Assembly (NCBI GenBank): GCA_028692035.1
Contig: JAQUYD010000007.1
Span: forward strand, 50,818 to 98,962
Origin: Oscillospiraceae bacterium
GTDB lineage: Bacteria; Bacillota; Clostridia; Oscillospirales; Ruminococcaceae
Direction of reading: 5' to 3'
Length of the DNA stretch: 48,145 nt
In this document: positions 1 to 8,990 of the stretch, one piece after another
Layout of the letters: each line of letters starts with the position of its first letter
How positions within the stretch are numbered: position 1 is the stretch's first letter
Position numbers and translations under genes: made by a program
Notes under the pieces: model-generated
Seen by the model: the letters and a program-made list of their open reading frames with translations, nothing else
Told to the model about the DNA's origin: nothing
Databases searched by the model: none

Positions 1-1619
1 CCAACGGCACCGTGATCAAAGTCTACTACGGATTAAGATCCGATCTGTCCTACACCGTCGAACATTACTACGACGGTGAGACCGAACCCTTTGATACCGA
101 TGCGGTCAACAACGTGACCTACGGCACTGAAGTGACCGCCGTCGATGATTCTGATCTGCTTGCTACGGGTTATGTGAGAACCAGCGTGGCGACCCTGCCC
201 GCTACCATCACCGCCAACGGCACCGTGATCAAAGTCTACTACGGATTAAGATCCGATCTGTCCTACACCGTCGAACATTACTACGACGGTGAGACCGAAC
301 CCTTTGATACCGATGCGGTCAACAACGTGACCTACGGCACCGAAGTAACTGCCGTCGATGATTCTGATCTGCTGGCTGCGGGTTATGTGAGAACCAGTGT
401 GGCAACCCTGCCCGCTACCATCACCGCCAACGGCACCGTGATCAAAGTCTACTACGGATTAAGATCTGACCTGTCCTACACCGTTGAGCACTACTACGAC
501 GGTGAGACCGAACCCTTTGATACCGATGCGGTCAACAACGTACGCTACGGCACCGAAGTAACTGTCGTCGATGATTCTGATCTGCTGGCTGCGGGTTATG
601 TGAGAACCAGCGTGGCAACCCTGCCCGCTACCATCACCGCCAACGGCACCGTGATCAAAGTCTACTACGATTTGAAATCTGATCTGTCCTACACCGTCGA
701 GTACTACTACGTAGGTTCGGAAACTCCTTTTGATACCGTTGTGGTCAACAACGTTATCCATGGTACCCGGGTCGAAGACGTTGTAGATTCTGATCAGCTT
801 GCGCCCGGCTACAAAAGAGATTCCCTTGTAGGTACTCCCGCAGAAATCACCAAAACCGGTATGGTTGTCAAGGTCTATTATGCGGAAAAAGCGCCGACCG
901 ATGTGGAGATCCCTGTAGCGCACAACTACTACACCGATAAACTGGATGGCTCCACTTCAGCGGACGGCTCGCAGGCCGGTACTGCGCTGGTTATCTCCGT
1001 ATCGGAGGCCAGACCTACAACGGTTGACCTTTCTGAGGTCGGTAAGCTGCTAACCTTTAAAGGCAATAATTATGCCTTTGTCTCTATCCGCGTTATCGGC
1101 ACACTGAAAGACGAATTCAAAACACCTGTTTCGGATGTGCCGACAGACATTGTGGAAGTACCGGTCACCACCAGTGACCTTGCGCTGCTCAATGTGGACG
1201 ATGAGATCAATGTCTTAAGCACCACGCCAGATGCAGACGTTGTCCTGCCCACAGTTGTGCTGGCGCCCACTGTAGAGTACACTTCCAATTTCGTGTATCA
1301 GCCTGAGTACGATTATGAGATTGAAGTGACCTATTCTCGTGAAGAGATAGCCCCGGAACCTGATCCGGAACCGGAACCTGATCCCACTCCCGAACACAAC
1401 GTCCCCGACCGTGATCCGACTCCTACCGTTCCGATTGCAGATCCTACCGTTCCGCTGGCTCCTGTTCCCAATAACCTGGTTACCATCTTGGATCCCAATA
1501 TGCCTTTAGGCAATCTGCCCCAGACCGGCGGCGCCGGTAAACTGGCCGCAGGCGCGGGATTGATTGGTATGCTTGGCGCGGTACTACACGCGCTGCGGAA
1601 AAAGAAAAACGAGCAGTAA
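1..1619 (+). CDS. LPXTG-anchored surface protein with MucBP-like repeats (5' partial)
   Basis: The reading frame is already open at base 3, so the start and signal peptide lie outside the window. The visible protein begins with four tandem 71-residue units, each holding a YTVExYY start, a GTxVT core and an LPATITANGTVIKVYY end. This resembles the beta-grasp MucBP/InlB-B-repeat units of Gram-positive adhesins. A non-repeated domain of about 140 residues follows, then a Pro/Glu/Asp-rich wall-spanning stretch, and last a sorting signal: LPQTG (from base 1515), a hydrophobic helix and a basic RKKKNEQ tail. A sortase A-type enzyme elsewhere in the genome would attach it to peptidoglycan. The repeat type suggests binding to host glycan or protein, but the ligand cannot be read from sequence. 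A terminator follows directly. Confidence 0.9.
   Translation, partial: NGTVIKVYYGLRSDLSYTVEHYYDGETEPFDTDAVNNVTYGTEVTAVDDSDLLATGYVRTSVATLPATITANGTVIKVYYGLRSDLSYTVEHYYDGETEPFDTDAVNNVTYGTEVTAVDDSDLLAAGYVRTSVATLPATITANGTVIKVYYGLRSDLSYTVEHYYDGETEPFDTDAVNNVRYGTEVTVVDDSDLLAAGYVRTSVATLPATITANGTVIKVYYDLKSDLSYTVEYYYVGSETPFDTVVVNNVIHGTRVEDVVDSDQLAPGYKRDSLVGTPAEITKTGMVVKVYYAEKAPTDVEIPVAHNYYTDKLDGSTSADGSQAGTALVISVSEARPTTVDLSEVGKLLTFKGNNYAFVSIRVIGTLKDEFKTPVSDVPTDIVEVPVTTSDLALLNVDDEINVLSTTPDADVVLPTVVLAPTVEYTSNFVYQPEYDYEIEVTYSREEIAPEPDPEPEPDPTPEHNVPDRDPTPTVPIADPTVPLAPVPNNLVTILDPNMPLGNLPQTGGAGKLAAGAGLIGMLGAVLHALRKKKNEQ
12..863 (+). repeat. four tandem 213-bp in-frame repeats
   Basis: Units start at 12, 225, 438 and 651, spaced exactly 213 bp (71 codons). 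The first three differ at only a few, partly synonymous, positions. The fourth is clearly diverged while keeping frame and length. The array enters from the left edge, so more copies probably lie upstream. Confidence 0.95.
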
Positions 1620-1636
1620 CTGTTTTGAAACCCAGA

Positions 1637-1671
1637 TAAAAAAGAGGGAGACAATGTCTCCCTCTTTTTTT
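1637..1671. terminator. bidirectional terminator between surface protein and feoB
   Basis: A 16-bp stem (1637-1652 with 1655-1670) has an A run on one flank and a T run on the other. It can therefore end the plus-strand surface gene and the minus-strand feo operon, which converge here. Confidence 0.85.
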
Positions 1672-1675
1672 GGCT

Positions 1676-3817
1676 TTAAAACAACCGAGCCACTTGACAG
1701 AATAAAAAGCACGCAAGAATCCCCATTGCGGTAGGAACCAAAAAGGAAACTGCCGTCCATTTGAGGCTGTGCGTCTCTTTATAAATCGTCAGGCAGGTCG
1801 TAGAGCAAGGCCAGTGCATCAAGGAAAAAAGCATAACGCTGACGGCGGTTACCCAAGTCCAGCCATTCTCAGTTAAAAGCTGCCGGAGCATTGACAGGTT
1901 TTCCATTTGAATCAGGCTGCCGGTAGACAGATAAGCCATCATCATAATCGGCACCACAATCTCATTGGCGGGCAAGCCCAGAATAAATGCCAGCAGGATG
2001 ACGCCATCCATCCCCAGCTGCCGTGCAAAGGGATCCAAAAAAGTGGCGCAGCGAGCCAGCAGCGTCATATCGCCTACCGTGACGTTTGCCATCAGCCAGA
2101 TCATCAGCCCCGCCGGCGCGGCGACCGCCGCCGCCCTGCCCAAAACAAACATCGTCCGATCGAAGATGGAGCGGACAATGACCTTTCCGATCTGCGGGCG
2201 GCGGTAAGGGGGCAATTCCAACGTAAAAGAGGAAGGCACCCCTTTCAGGATGGTCTTAGAAAGCGCCCAAGATACCAAAAAGGTCATACCTACCCCCAGC
2301 AAAATCAACGCCGTCAGCAACAGCGCCGACCCTGCCGATTGGGCCAGCCCGCCGGAAACCCCTACAAAAAACATCGCCAAAATTGCGATGAGAGTTGGAA
2401 ACCGCCCATTACAGGGAACAAAATTGTTGGTGACCATCGCAATTAGCCGTTCCCGCGGCGAATCGATGATCCGGCATCCCACGATCCCCGCGGCGTTGCA
2501 TCCGAACCCCATGCACATGGTAAGACCCTGCTTGCCACAGGCGCTGCATTTTTTAAAGTACCGGTCCAGATTGAACGCCACCCGGGGCAAATAGCCCAGA
2601 TCCTCCAGCAGGGTAAACAGCGGAAAAAAAATTGCCATCGGCGGCAGCATGACCGAAACGACCCAGGCCAGCGTCCGGTACGCGCCATGAACCAGCATAT
2701 CGCATAAAATCTGCGGCACGCCTATCCAGCCAAACAGCGCCGCCAGCCGCCCCTCGACCCAGAACAGTCCTGTGCTCAGCCACTGGGAGGGATAGTTGGC
2801 CCCGGCGATGGTCAGCCAGAAAATCCCCGCCAGCAGCGCGACCATAATCGGATAGCCGACGGCCTTGCTGGTGAGGATCCGGTCAATCTTGCGATCCCGG
2901 CCGCTATAACCGCGATCCGCGCGTTCCACCACATGGCCGCATACCGTCTCCGCCTGGCGCACCAGCCCCGACACAATCTCGTCCCGTAGCGCTTCTTGGG
3001 AAAATCCCTCCTGCTCCAGCAACAGCCCAGCCTTCTCTAGTTGTTCCCGAACCGCAGGATCTTCCAAAAGGGGCGCGGCTAAGTACTGTTGCGCTAGCCC
3101 AAGCAGCGCGTCATCCCCTTCCAGCATGCGCAACGCCAGCCAACGGGGATTGAGCCTGTCGCTGCATCGTTCAGCCAACAGCGGTTCTAGCAGCGCCACT
3201 GCCTGCTCTACCGCCGGCGCGTACCGAACCTGGATCGGCTCGGCAAACCCGCCTTGGTCTGTAAGCGCCGCCACCGCCTCCATCAGTTCTGCCAGGCCCT
3301 TTCCACTGCGGGCGGCGGCGCCTGTCACCGGAACGCCTAGCCGGTGGGATAGCTCCGCCAAATCTACCCGGATTTTCTTTTTTTCGGCTTCGTCTAATAA
3401 ATTGACGCATACCACTGTCCGGGGCGTGATCTCAATGGTCTGCAAAACCAGATTGAGATTCCGCTCCAAGCAGGTGGCGTCGCACACGATTACCACCGCA
3501 TCCGGGCCGCCAAAACAAATAAAATCCCGCGCCACTTCTTCTTCGGCAGAATGGGCCATCAGCGAGTAGCTGCCTGGAATATCTACCATGACAAAGCCTC
3601 TGCCGCCGTATTCGCACCTGCCTTGGGCGTTTGCCACCGTCTTCCCTGGCCAATTCCCCGTGTGCTGATTCATTCCAGTTAGGGCATTGAACACCGTGCT
3701 CTTACCCACGTTTGGATTTCCCGCCAACGCGATTACCCGGTCTTCCGGGGACTGCCGGCGGATGACCAATCCCTCATCCGCCGCTTTTCTTCCTGTCGAA
3801 CCACTGGTCAGCCCCAA
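1676..3817 (-). CDS. feoB: FeoB ferrous iron transporter
   Basis: Membrane GTPase importing Fe(II), 713 residues and of normal FeoB length. The N-terminal G domain has G1 GNPNVGKS (residues 33-40), G2 in TGNWPGKTVA, G3 DIPGSYS and G4 NLLD. A helical linker follows, then a multi-helix membrane core from about residue 310 with the FeoB gate elements NNFVPCNGRFPTL and LGLPANEIVVP. The start is TTG at 3817, with AAGAGGTGG about 7 bases upstream. An N-terminal extension of about 25 residues precedes the G domain. It lies 58 bp downstream of feoA on the same strand and is presumably co-transcribed. Iron-dependent control by the divergent DtxR-family regulator is inferred from position and the palindrome upstream of feoA. 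Confidence 0.96.
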   Translation of the reverse strand: MGLTSGSTGRKAADEGLVIRRQSPEDRVIALAGNPNVGKSTVFNALTGMNQHTGNWPGKTVANAQGRCEYGGRGFVMVDIPGSYSLMAHSAEEEVARDFICFGGPDAVVIVCDATCLERNLNLVLQTIEITPRTVVCVNLLDEAEKKKIRVDLAELSHRLGVPVTGAAARSGKGLAELMEAVAALTDQGGFAEPIQVRYAPAVEQAVALLEPLLAERCSDRLNPRWLALRMLEGDDALLGLAQQYLAAPLLEDPAVREQLEKAGLLLEQEGFSQEALRDEIVSGLVRQAETVCGHVVERADRGYSGRDRKIDRILTSKAVGYPIMVALLAGIFWLTIAGANYPSQWLSTGLFWVEGRLAALFGWIGVPQILCDMLVHGAYRTLAWVVSVMLPPMAIFFPLFTLLEDLGYLPRVAFNLDRYFKKCSACGKQGLTMCMGFGCNAAGIVGCRIIDSPRERLIAMVTNNFVPCNGRFPTLIAILAMFFVGVSGGLAQSAGSALLLTALILLGVGMTFLVSWALSKTILKGVPSSFTLELPPYRRPQIGKVIVRSIFDRTMFVLGRAAAVAAPAGLMIWLMANVTVGDMTLLARCATFLDPFARQLGMDGVILLAFILGLPANEIVVPIMMMAYLSTGSLIQMENLSMLRQLLTENGWTWVTAVSVMLFSLMHWPCSTTCLTIYKETHSLKWTAVSFLVPTAMGILACFLFCQVARLF

Positions 3818-3875
3818 TGCCAGCCACCTCTTTCTTTAAAAGATCGTATGATTTTATTGTATTGGGAGGAATGGA

Positions 3876-4115
3876 TTAGCCACAAACCACCAAGACGCCG
3901 GCCGAATCTTCCTCCCGCAGGGCGATGACAGCCCCGCGAATTAAATAGGCTACCGGATCGCCGGCCGGGCTTTTTTGCACGCATTCTACCTGCGTCCCCT
4001 CAATGAGCCCAATGTCCTGCAAACGGCGGCGCATCCCGCCTTGCAGGGTCAGCCTGCCTCCTCGGGCGGTCTGGCCGCATTGCAGCTTTGTCAATGGCTG
4101 TTGTATGTGATTCAT
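3876..4115 (-). CDS. feoA: FeoA ferrous iron transport accessory protein
   Basis: A 79-residue SH3-like FeoA protein, thought to assist FeoB on the cytoplasmic side. The family pattern is visible: LTLQGGMRRRLQDIGLIEGTQVECV followed by a DPVAYLIRGAVIALREEDSAGVLV end. The start is the ATG at 4115 because AAGGAGT sits just upstream. A longer in-frame extension to 4223 has no ribosome binding site and would run through the divergent gene's control region. It is the first gene of feoA-feoB. Confidence 0.93.
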   Translation of the reverse strand: MNHIQQPLTKLQCGQTARGGRLTLQGGMRRRLQDIGLIEGTQVECVQKSPAGDPVAYLIRGAVIALREEDSAGVLVVCG

Positions 4116-4144
4116 AAAAAAAGACTCCTTGTAAAAAACTAAAA

Positions 4145-4178
4145 TTAGGAAAGGGAAACTTTTGTTTCCCAATGCTAA
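4145..4178. promoter_or_regulatory. 34-bp palindrome, likely operator of the iron regulator
   Basis: Between the divergent feoA and regulator genes lies a dyad centred at 4161.5: TTAG (4145-4148), GGGAAAC (4153-4159), a 4-base centre, GTTTCCC (4164-4170) and CTAA (4175-4178). The TTAG...CTAA ends resemble DtxR/IdeR boxes (TTAGG...CCTAA). An extended -10 (TGCTAAGAT, 4173-4181) for the plus-strand gene overlaps its right edge. Binding by the adjacent regulator would control both directions; this is inferred. Confidence 0.65.
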
Positions 4179-4221
4179 GATATGCCGCCGCGCCGGTATG
4201 TGTGAAACAGGAGGATACGCC

Positions 4222-4656
4222 ATGGACCCTTCCCAGTTTTATACTCTTAAAGGATACGAGCGGGTAGAGGACGTCCAGGTCACCTCCGCCATGGAGGATT
4301 ATCTGGAAATGATCTGCCGGTTGGGCGCCGCGGAAAAGGGTCCGGTCCGCATCCGCACCCTAGCCCAGCAGCTGCATGTCAAACCTTCCTCCGCCTCCAA
4401 GATGGTTTCCAACCTGCGGGGGCAGGGGCTGGTCGCGTCAGAAAAATACGGCGAAATTCGCCTGACCGAATCCGGCAGGTCCTTTGGCAATTACCTTTTA
4501 TACCGGCACGACCTGCTGCACCGGTTTTTATGTTTTCTAAACCGCTCTCAAAACGAATTGGAACAGGTGGAAAAAATCGAGCATTTTGTCGATGAGAAAA
4601 CCGTTCGCAGCATCCAGGTCTTTTTAGACGGATTGTCTGGCCCGGATGGCCCGTGA
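4222..4656 (+). CDS. DtxR/MntR-family metal-dependent repressor
   Basis: A 144-residue two-domain regulator like Bacillus MntR, lacking the third SH3 domain of DtxR/IdeR. The N-terminal winged helix covers about residues 22-85, with recognition helix KPSSASKMVSNLR. The dimerisation domain holds YRHDLL and VEKIEH. All six MntR metal-ligand positions appear conserved: Asp26, Glu29, His96, Glu117, Glu120 and His121. The start is the ATG at 4222, preceded by CAGGAGGA at 4208-4214. It is divergent from feoAB and shares the palindrome at 4145-4178, so Fe(II)-responsive repression of feo is likely. Mn(II) sensing cannot be excluded because ligands alone do not fix metal choice. Confidence 0.88.
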   Translation: MDPSQFYTLKGYERVEDVQVTSAMEDYLEMICRLGAAEKGPVRIRTLAQQLHVKPSSASKMVSNLRGQGLVASEKYGEIRLTESGRSFGNYLLYRHDLLHRFLCFLNRSQNELEQVEKIEHFVDEKTVRSIQVFLDGLSGPDGP

Positions 4657-4686
4657 GCTTTCCCCTCTCGTTGCCCAGACAGAAAA

Positions 4687-4729
4687 CAGCGCCCAGGAAG
4701 CGAGACTTCCTGGGCGCTGCCACTTTTTT
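4687..4729. terminator. bidirectional terminator between metal regulator and mfd
   Basis: Perfect 14-bp stem (4687-4700 with 4706-4719) and 5-base loop, followed by a T-run on the plus strand and TTTTCTG on the minus strand. It separates two convergent genes. Confidence 0.88.
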
Positions 4730-4754
4730 ACTGATCGCTTTTTTGCAAAGACGG

Positions 4755-7700
4755 CTAATCCGATTCTTTTCCCTGTTTCGCCGGGCCGTTCATCAGGTAC
4801 AGCGCTGTGCGCATCGTGTGGATCGGCTCTTCTGCTTGCGCCACCCGCACCGCCACATAGGGCTTGGCCCCTGCGCCGATGGAGACCCGGCTGCGCAGCG
4901 CCGCCGAGACCCGGCTGGCCCGCTCAAAATCAAAGGCAGACGGGTAAAATACGATCATGTCGTTTTTCTGGGAAATTTCGTAAATTCCCAGCCCCGCCGC
5001 GATGTTTCGCAGCAGCGCCACATCGATCAGCCCCTGCACCGCCTGGGGCGGCTCGCCGAACCGGTCGATGAGCTCGTCGGTCACATCCATGGCGTCCTCT
5101 TCGTTTTGGATGGAGGCAATCTTTTTGTAAATATCAATGCGCTGGGACAGGTTGTCAATATACCCCTCGGGGATGTGGGCGCCGATCCGGATATCCACCA
5201 GGCACTCTTTTTGCGGAACGGTCTGTTCGCCCCGTTGCTCGTCCACCGCTTCGGATAGAAGCTTTAGGTACATCTCGTATCCCACGGCCTCCATATGCCC
5301 GTGCTGGCTGGTGCCCAGTACATTGCCGGCGCCACGGATCTCCAGATCCCGCATGGCAATGCGGAACCCCGACCCGAAGGAGGTGAACTCCCGAATGGCA
5401 GAAAGCCGTTTGGACGCCACGTCGGTCAGCTCACGCCCCGGGAAAAAAGTAAAGTAAGCCCAGGCCCGCCGGTTGGAACGGCCCACCCGTCCCCGGATCT
5501 GATATAGCTGGGACAGGCCCATTTTATCCGCGGACTCGATGATCAGCGTGTTGCAGTTGGGCACATCCACGCCGGTTTCAATAATGGTGGTGCAGACCAG
5601 AATGTCAATCTCGTGATCCAAAAGCTGCCGCCAAACCTCCGAAAGCTGTTCCTCGTTCATCTTGCCGTGGGCGGTGGTAATCCTGGCGTCCGGCACCAGC
5701 TGGCTTAAGCGGTGGGCGCAGGAATCGATGGACTCCACCCGGTTATGCAGATAAAACACCTGCCCGCCCCGGCGCAGCTCCCGGCGGATGGCCTCGGCTA
5801 AAATGCCCCAGTCGTGCTCGACCACATAGGTCTGTACCGGGTGCCGGTCCATCGGCGCCTCTTCGATGGTGGACATATCCCGGATGCCGGACATGGCCAT
5901 ATTAAGCGTCCGGGGAATAGGCGTTGCCGACAGGGTCAGCACATCCACCGACTCGCGCATCTCTTTGAATTTTTCCTTATGGGCCACCCCAAACCGCTGC
6001 TCCTCGTCGATCACGCAAAGGCCCAGGTCTTTGAACTGGACGTCCTTTTGCAGCAGCCGGTGGGTGCCGATGACAATGTCCACTTCGCCCCGGCGCAGTT
6101 TCCGCAGGATCTGTTCCTGCTGCTTGGGGCTGCGAAAGCGGGAAAGCAGCTCCACTGTCACCGGGAACCCCTGCATCCGCTCCAAAAAGGTCTGGTAATG
6201 CTGCCAGGCCAGGATGGTGGTGGGCACCAGCACCGCGCACTGTTTGCCGTCCATGACGCACTTAAACGCCGCCCGGATCGCCACCTCCGTCTTGCCAAAG
6301 CCCACGTCGCCGCACAGTAGCCGGTCCATGGGCCGTGGGGCCTCCATGTCCTCCTTGATCTCGGCGATGCAGCGCAGCTGATCGTCGGTCTCTTCATAGG
6401 GAAACCGCTCCTCAAATTCCTTCTGCCATTCTGTATCGCCGGAAAAGGCAAACCCTTTGGCCTGCATCCGGGACGCGTAAAGCTTGATCAGCTCTTCGGC
6501 CATTTCCGTAACCGCTTTTTTGACCCGCTGGCGGGTTTTTTGCCATTCCACCGAGTTGAGCTTGTTGAGCTTGACCGCCTTATCTTCTTTGGGCCCGATG
6601 TATTTACTCACCAGATCCAGCTGGGTCACCGGAACAAACAGCGCGTCGGTGCCCGCGTAGCGGATCTGGATGTAATCCTTGGTCACGCCGTGTATTTCCC
6701 GTTTGACCACCCCTTGGAACACGCCGATGCCGTGGGAGGCGTGGACCACATAGTCGCCAAAGGTCAGATCGGATAGGGAGCGGATCTGCTCCCCGGGTTT
6801 TTTGGACTTTTTCCGTTTGACGGTTTTTGCCGTAGCTTTGCCATGGGTAATGAGGGCAAATTTCAGTTCTGGCAGCTCCATACCGCCGGACAGGGACCCT
6901 TCCAGTACGCAGACCCGGCCCGGCAGCAGTTCTGCGCCGGCAGCCACCGGAATCTGGCGGGCCGCCAGATCGTCCCGCAAGGCCGCGGCGGCCTTATCGG
7001 TCCCGGCCAGCACCGCCACCCGGTATTCCCGGCGCAGAAATCCGTCCAGATCCTCTTCCAAAAGCTTTAGATCGCCGCTCCAAGGGGATAGGGCGACTGC
7101 ATGGACGCTCACAAGCTCACTGAGCCGCACCTCCGGCAAAGACCGGGCAAAATTTTCTAAAATGGCACAGGGCCGGCCTTCCATCGCCGCCAGCACCTGG
7201 GGGAATTCCATGGCAAAGGTGTCGCAGCCTTTGAAGAGGACCCCCTCCTGCAAAAGCTGGGACACATCCTCATAATGCTGCCACATGGAGGTCTTGGACG
7301 ATTCCTTGACCGAAACCATCTCACAGAAAATAAGCCCTGCGTCCGGTAGATAGTCAAATAAAGTAGCCGGCTGCGGGTAGATAAGCGGCAAAAACTTGTC
7401 GATGCTATTTAAGGAAAGGCCCGCCTCCAGCTTTTCCATGTCTGCCAGCAGGAATTCTTTGGCTTTGACCCCCTGCTTGCCCCGCAGGGAATCATACGCC
7501 TTGCCGATCCGCTTGACCAGCCAGGCGCTGTCTTTGTACAACACCTCCCTAGCAGGGATGATGGCCGCCTGCTTCACTGTATCAATGCGTCGCTGGGAAT
7601 CCAGGTCGAAGGTGCTGATCGTGTCGATCTCATCCCCCCAGAATTCCATGCGGTAAGGGGCCGGGGCGTGGGGCGGGTAAAAGTCCAAAATGCCGCCCCG

Positions 7701-8216
7701 CTGGGAAAACTGGCAGACCCCATCCACCTGATCCCGCCGTTCATATCCGGCGTGCTGCAGCCGGGCAGCCAGCGCATCTGGCGAATGCTCTTCGCTAGAG
7801 CGCAAAATCAGCGTGTTTTCCCGCAGCACCTCAGGCGGCAGGGTGTACTGCAAAAGCGCTTCGATACTGCAAACCGCCATCGAAATTTCCCCTTGGGCCA
7901 GGCCATTGAGCACCTTTAGCCGGGCAAATTCGTATTCACGGCTAACGCCTTCCACATCCCGAAAGGTAAACTCCCTGGCCGGATAGACAAAAGCCCGCTC
8001 TTTGCCAAGAAAGGCGTTTATGTCATCGCAAAGGCGGGTGGCCATGGCCTCGTCCGGGGTAACCACCAGAAAAGGGCCTGTCTGCGACAGGGCCGCCGCC
8101 ACTGCTGCCTTATGGATATGCCCCAATCCGGTCATTTCAGCGGGCCATCCCCGTTTGGCCATCGCCGCCAGCAGCATCCGGTACTGGGGCGCGGCGGAAA
8201 TTACATCCAGCAGCAT
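4755..8216 (-). CDS. mfd: Mfd transcription-repair coupling factor
   Basis: ATP-dependent DNA translocase that removes stalled RNA polymerase at lesions and recruits UvrA. Its 1153 residues match the family. Domains in order: UvrB-like N-terminal module (to about 330), CarD-like RNA polymerase interaction domain (about 480-545, LTFGDYVVHASHGIGVF), and SF2 helicase motors with Walker A LLCGDVGFGKTE (about 635), a DEEQ box in VIDEEQRFG (about 738) and motif VI QIRGRVGRS. The C-terminal TRCF domain contains PEGYIDN. AAAGGTGGG precedes the ATG. It lies 30 bp after pth, as in the Bacillus gcaD-prs-ctc-pth-mfd cluster. Confidence 0.97.
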   Translation of the reverse strand: MLLDVISAAPQYRMLLAAMAKRGWPAEMTGLGHIHKAAVAAALSQTGPFLVVTPDEAMATRLCDDINAFLGKERAFVYPAREFTFRDVEGVSREYEFARLKVLNGLAQGEISMAVCSIEALLQYTLPPEVLRENTLILRSSEEHSPDALAARLQHAGYERRDQVDGVCQFSQRGGILDFYPPHAPAPYRMEFWGDEIDTISTFDLDSQRRIDTVKQAAIIPAREVLYKDSAWLVKRIGKAYDSLRGKQGVKAKEFLLADMEKLEAGLSLNSIDKFLPLIYPQPATLFDYLPDAGLIFCEMVSVKESSKTSMWQHYEDVSQLLQEGVLFKGCDTFAMEFPQVLAAMEGRPCAILENFARSLPEVRLSELVSVHAVALSPWSGDLKLLEEDLDGFLRREYRVAVLAGTDKAAAALRDDLAARQIPVAAGAELLPGRVCVLEGSLSGGMELPELKFALITHGKATAKTVKRKKSKKPGEQIRSLSDLTFGDYVVHASHGIGVFQGVVKREIHGVTKDYIQIRYAGTDALFVPVTQLDLVSKYIGPKEDKAVKLNKLNSVEWQKTRQRVKKAVTEMAEELIKLYASRMQAKGFAFSGDTEWQKEFEERFPYEETDDQLRCIAEIKEDMEAPRPMDRLLCGDVGFGKTEVAIRAAFKCVMDGKQCAVLVPTTILAWQHYQTFLERMQGFPVTVELLSRFRSPKQQEQILRKLRRGEVDIVIGTHRLLQKDVQFKDLGLCVIDEEQRFGVAHKEKFKEMRESVDVLTLSATPIPRTLNMAMSGIRDMSTIEEAPMDRHPVQTYVVEHDWGILAEAIRRELRRGGQVFYLHNRVESIDSCAHRLSQLVPDARITTAHGKMNEEQLSEVWRQLLDHEIDILVCTTIIETGVDVPNCNTLIIESADKMGLSQLYQIRGRVGRSNRRAWAYFTFFPGRELTDVASKRLSAIREFTSFGSGFRIAMRDLEIRGAGNVLGTSQHGHMEAVGYEMYLKLLSEAVDEQRGEQTVPQKECLVDIRIGAHIPEGYIDNLSQRIDIYKKIASIQNEEDAMDVTDELIDRFGEPPQAVQGLIDVALLRNIAAGLGIYEISQKNDMIVFYPSAFDFERASRVSAALRSRVSIGAGAKPYVAVRVAQAEEPIHTMRTALYLMNGPAKQGKESD

Positions 8217-8246
8217 CTTTTTCCCACCTTTCCGTTTTGTGAAAGC

Positions 8247-8861
8247 CTATTTTCCATTATACACATTCATCGCCTCGTCCATGCGGCCGGACACAATCAA
8301 TTCCGCCATGTCCGCCGCATGCTCCAGCACCGGCTCCAGCGCCTTTTTCTCATCGGTGGAAAAACGGCTGGTCACCCATTGGGCCAAATCGTAATCCGGA
8401 TGGGGTTTGGCCCCCACCCCGATCTTGACCCTGGGAAACTGGTCAGAACCGGTAAGGTAAATGATGTTTTTTAACCCGTTATGGCCGCCGTCGGTTCCTT
8501 TGCGACGGATCCGCACACTGCCCGGCGCCAGCGAGATGTCGTCCACAAACACCAACACCCGCTCCATGGGGATTTTATAAAAAGCCGCTGCCTCCTGCAC
8601 CGCCTGGCCAGACAGGTTCATGAAGGTGGAGGGCTTCATCAAAAGCACCCTATGCCCGGCGATCACGCCGTCGCCGCACAGGGACTTGAATTTCAGCCGG
8701 TCGATCTTCACCCCCTGCTTTTGGGCAATGTGATCCAGCGCCATAAAGCCCGCATTGTGACGAGTGCTCTCGTACTCGCGGCCGGGATTCCCCAGTCCGA
8801 CGATCAAAAATTCCACTGGGCCCGCAGGCGCGGCCGTCTTGTGGGAAAAGAATTTCAGCAT
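8247..8861 (-). CDS. pth: peptidyl-tRNA hydrolase
   Basis: Hydrolyses the ester bond of peptidyl-tRNAs released prematurely from ribosomes. The 204-residue protein has the full bacterial Pth signature: LIVGLGNPGREYESTRHNAGF with the catalytic His, KPSTFMNLSG, and FVDDISLAPGSVRIRRKG followed by GGHNGLKN. An N-terminal extension of about 16 residues precedes the core. GTAAAGGAGGAAC sits just before the ATG. It lies between prs (129-bp gap) and mfd (30-bp gap). Confidence 0.97.
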   Translation of the reverse strand: MLKFFSHKTAAPAGPVEFLIVGLGNPGREYESTRHNAGFMALDHIAQKQGVKIDRLKFKSLCGDGVIAGHRVLLMKPSTFMNLSGQAVQEAAAFYKIPMERVLVFVDDISLAPGSVRIRRKGTDGGHNGLKNIIYLTGSDQFPRVKIGVGAKPHPDYDLAQWVTSRFSTDEKKALEPVLEHAADMAELIVSGRMDEAMNVYNGK

Positions 8862-8894
8862 AGTTCCTCCTTTACCGGGCCTCCACCCGGTTTT

Positions 8895-8960
8895 CCAAAC
8901 GTCCTAGCTTTTTCGGACAGACAATCAAGGCGGGATATTTCGCTACCCCGCCTTGAGATC
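8895..8960 (-). other. prs-pth intergenic hairpins
   Basis: The gap between prs and pth (8862-8990) holds a 10-bp perfect stem (8925-8934 with 8947-8956) and a smaller GTCC...GGAC hairpin (8901-8918). No clear U-run follows on the minus strand. These are more likely mRNA processing or attenuation structures than a strong terminator. In Bacillus this position is taken by ctc, which is absent here. Confidence 0.45.
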
Positions 8961-8990
8961 GTATAGGATGAAACCGCCCCGCCTGCCAGA

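Noticed and set aside
459-923. 154-codon frame antisense to the adhesin repeats
   Set aside because: It is a product of the repeated codon pattern and has no start signal.
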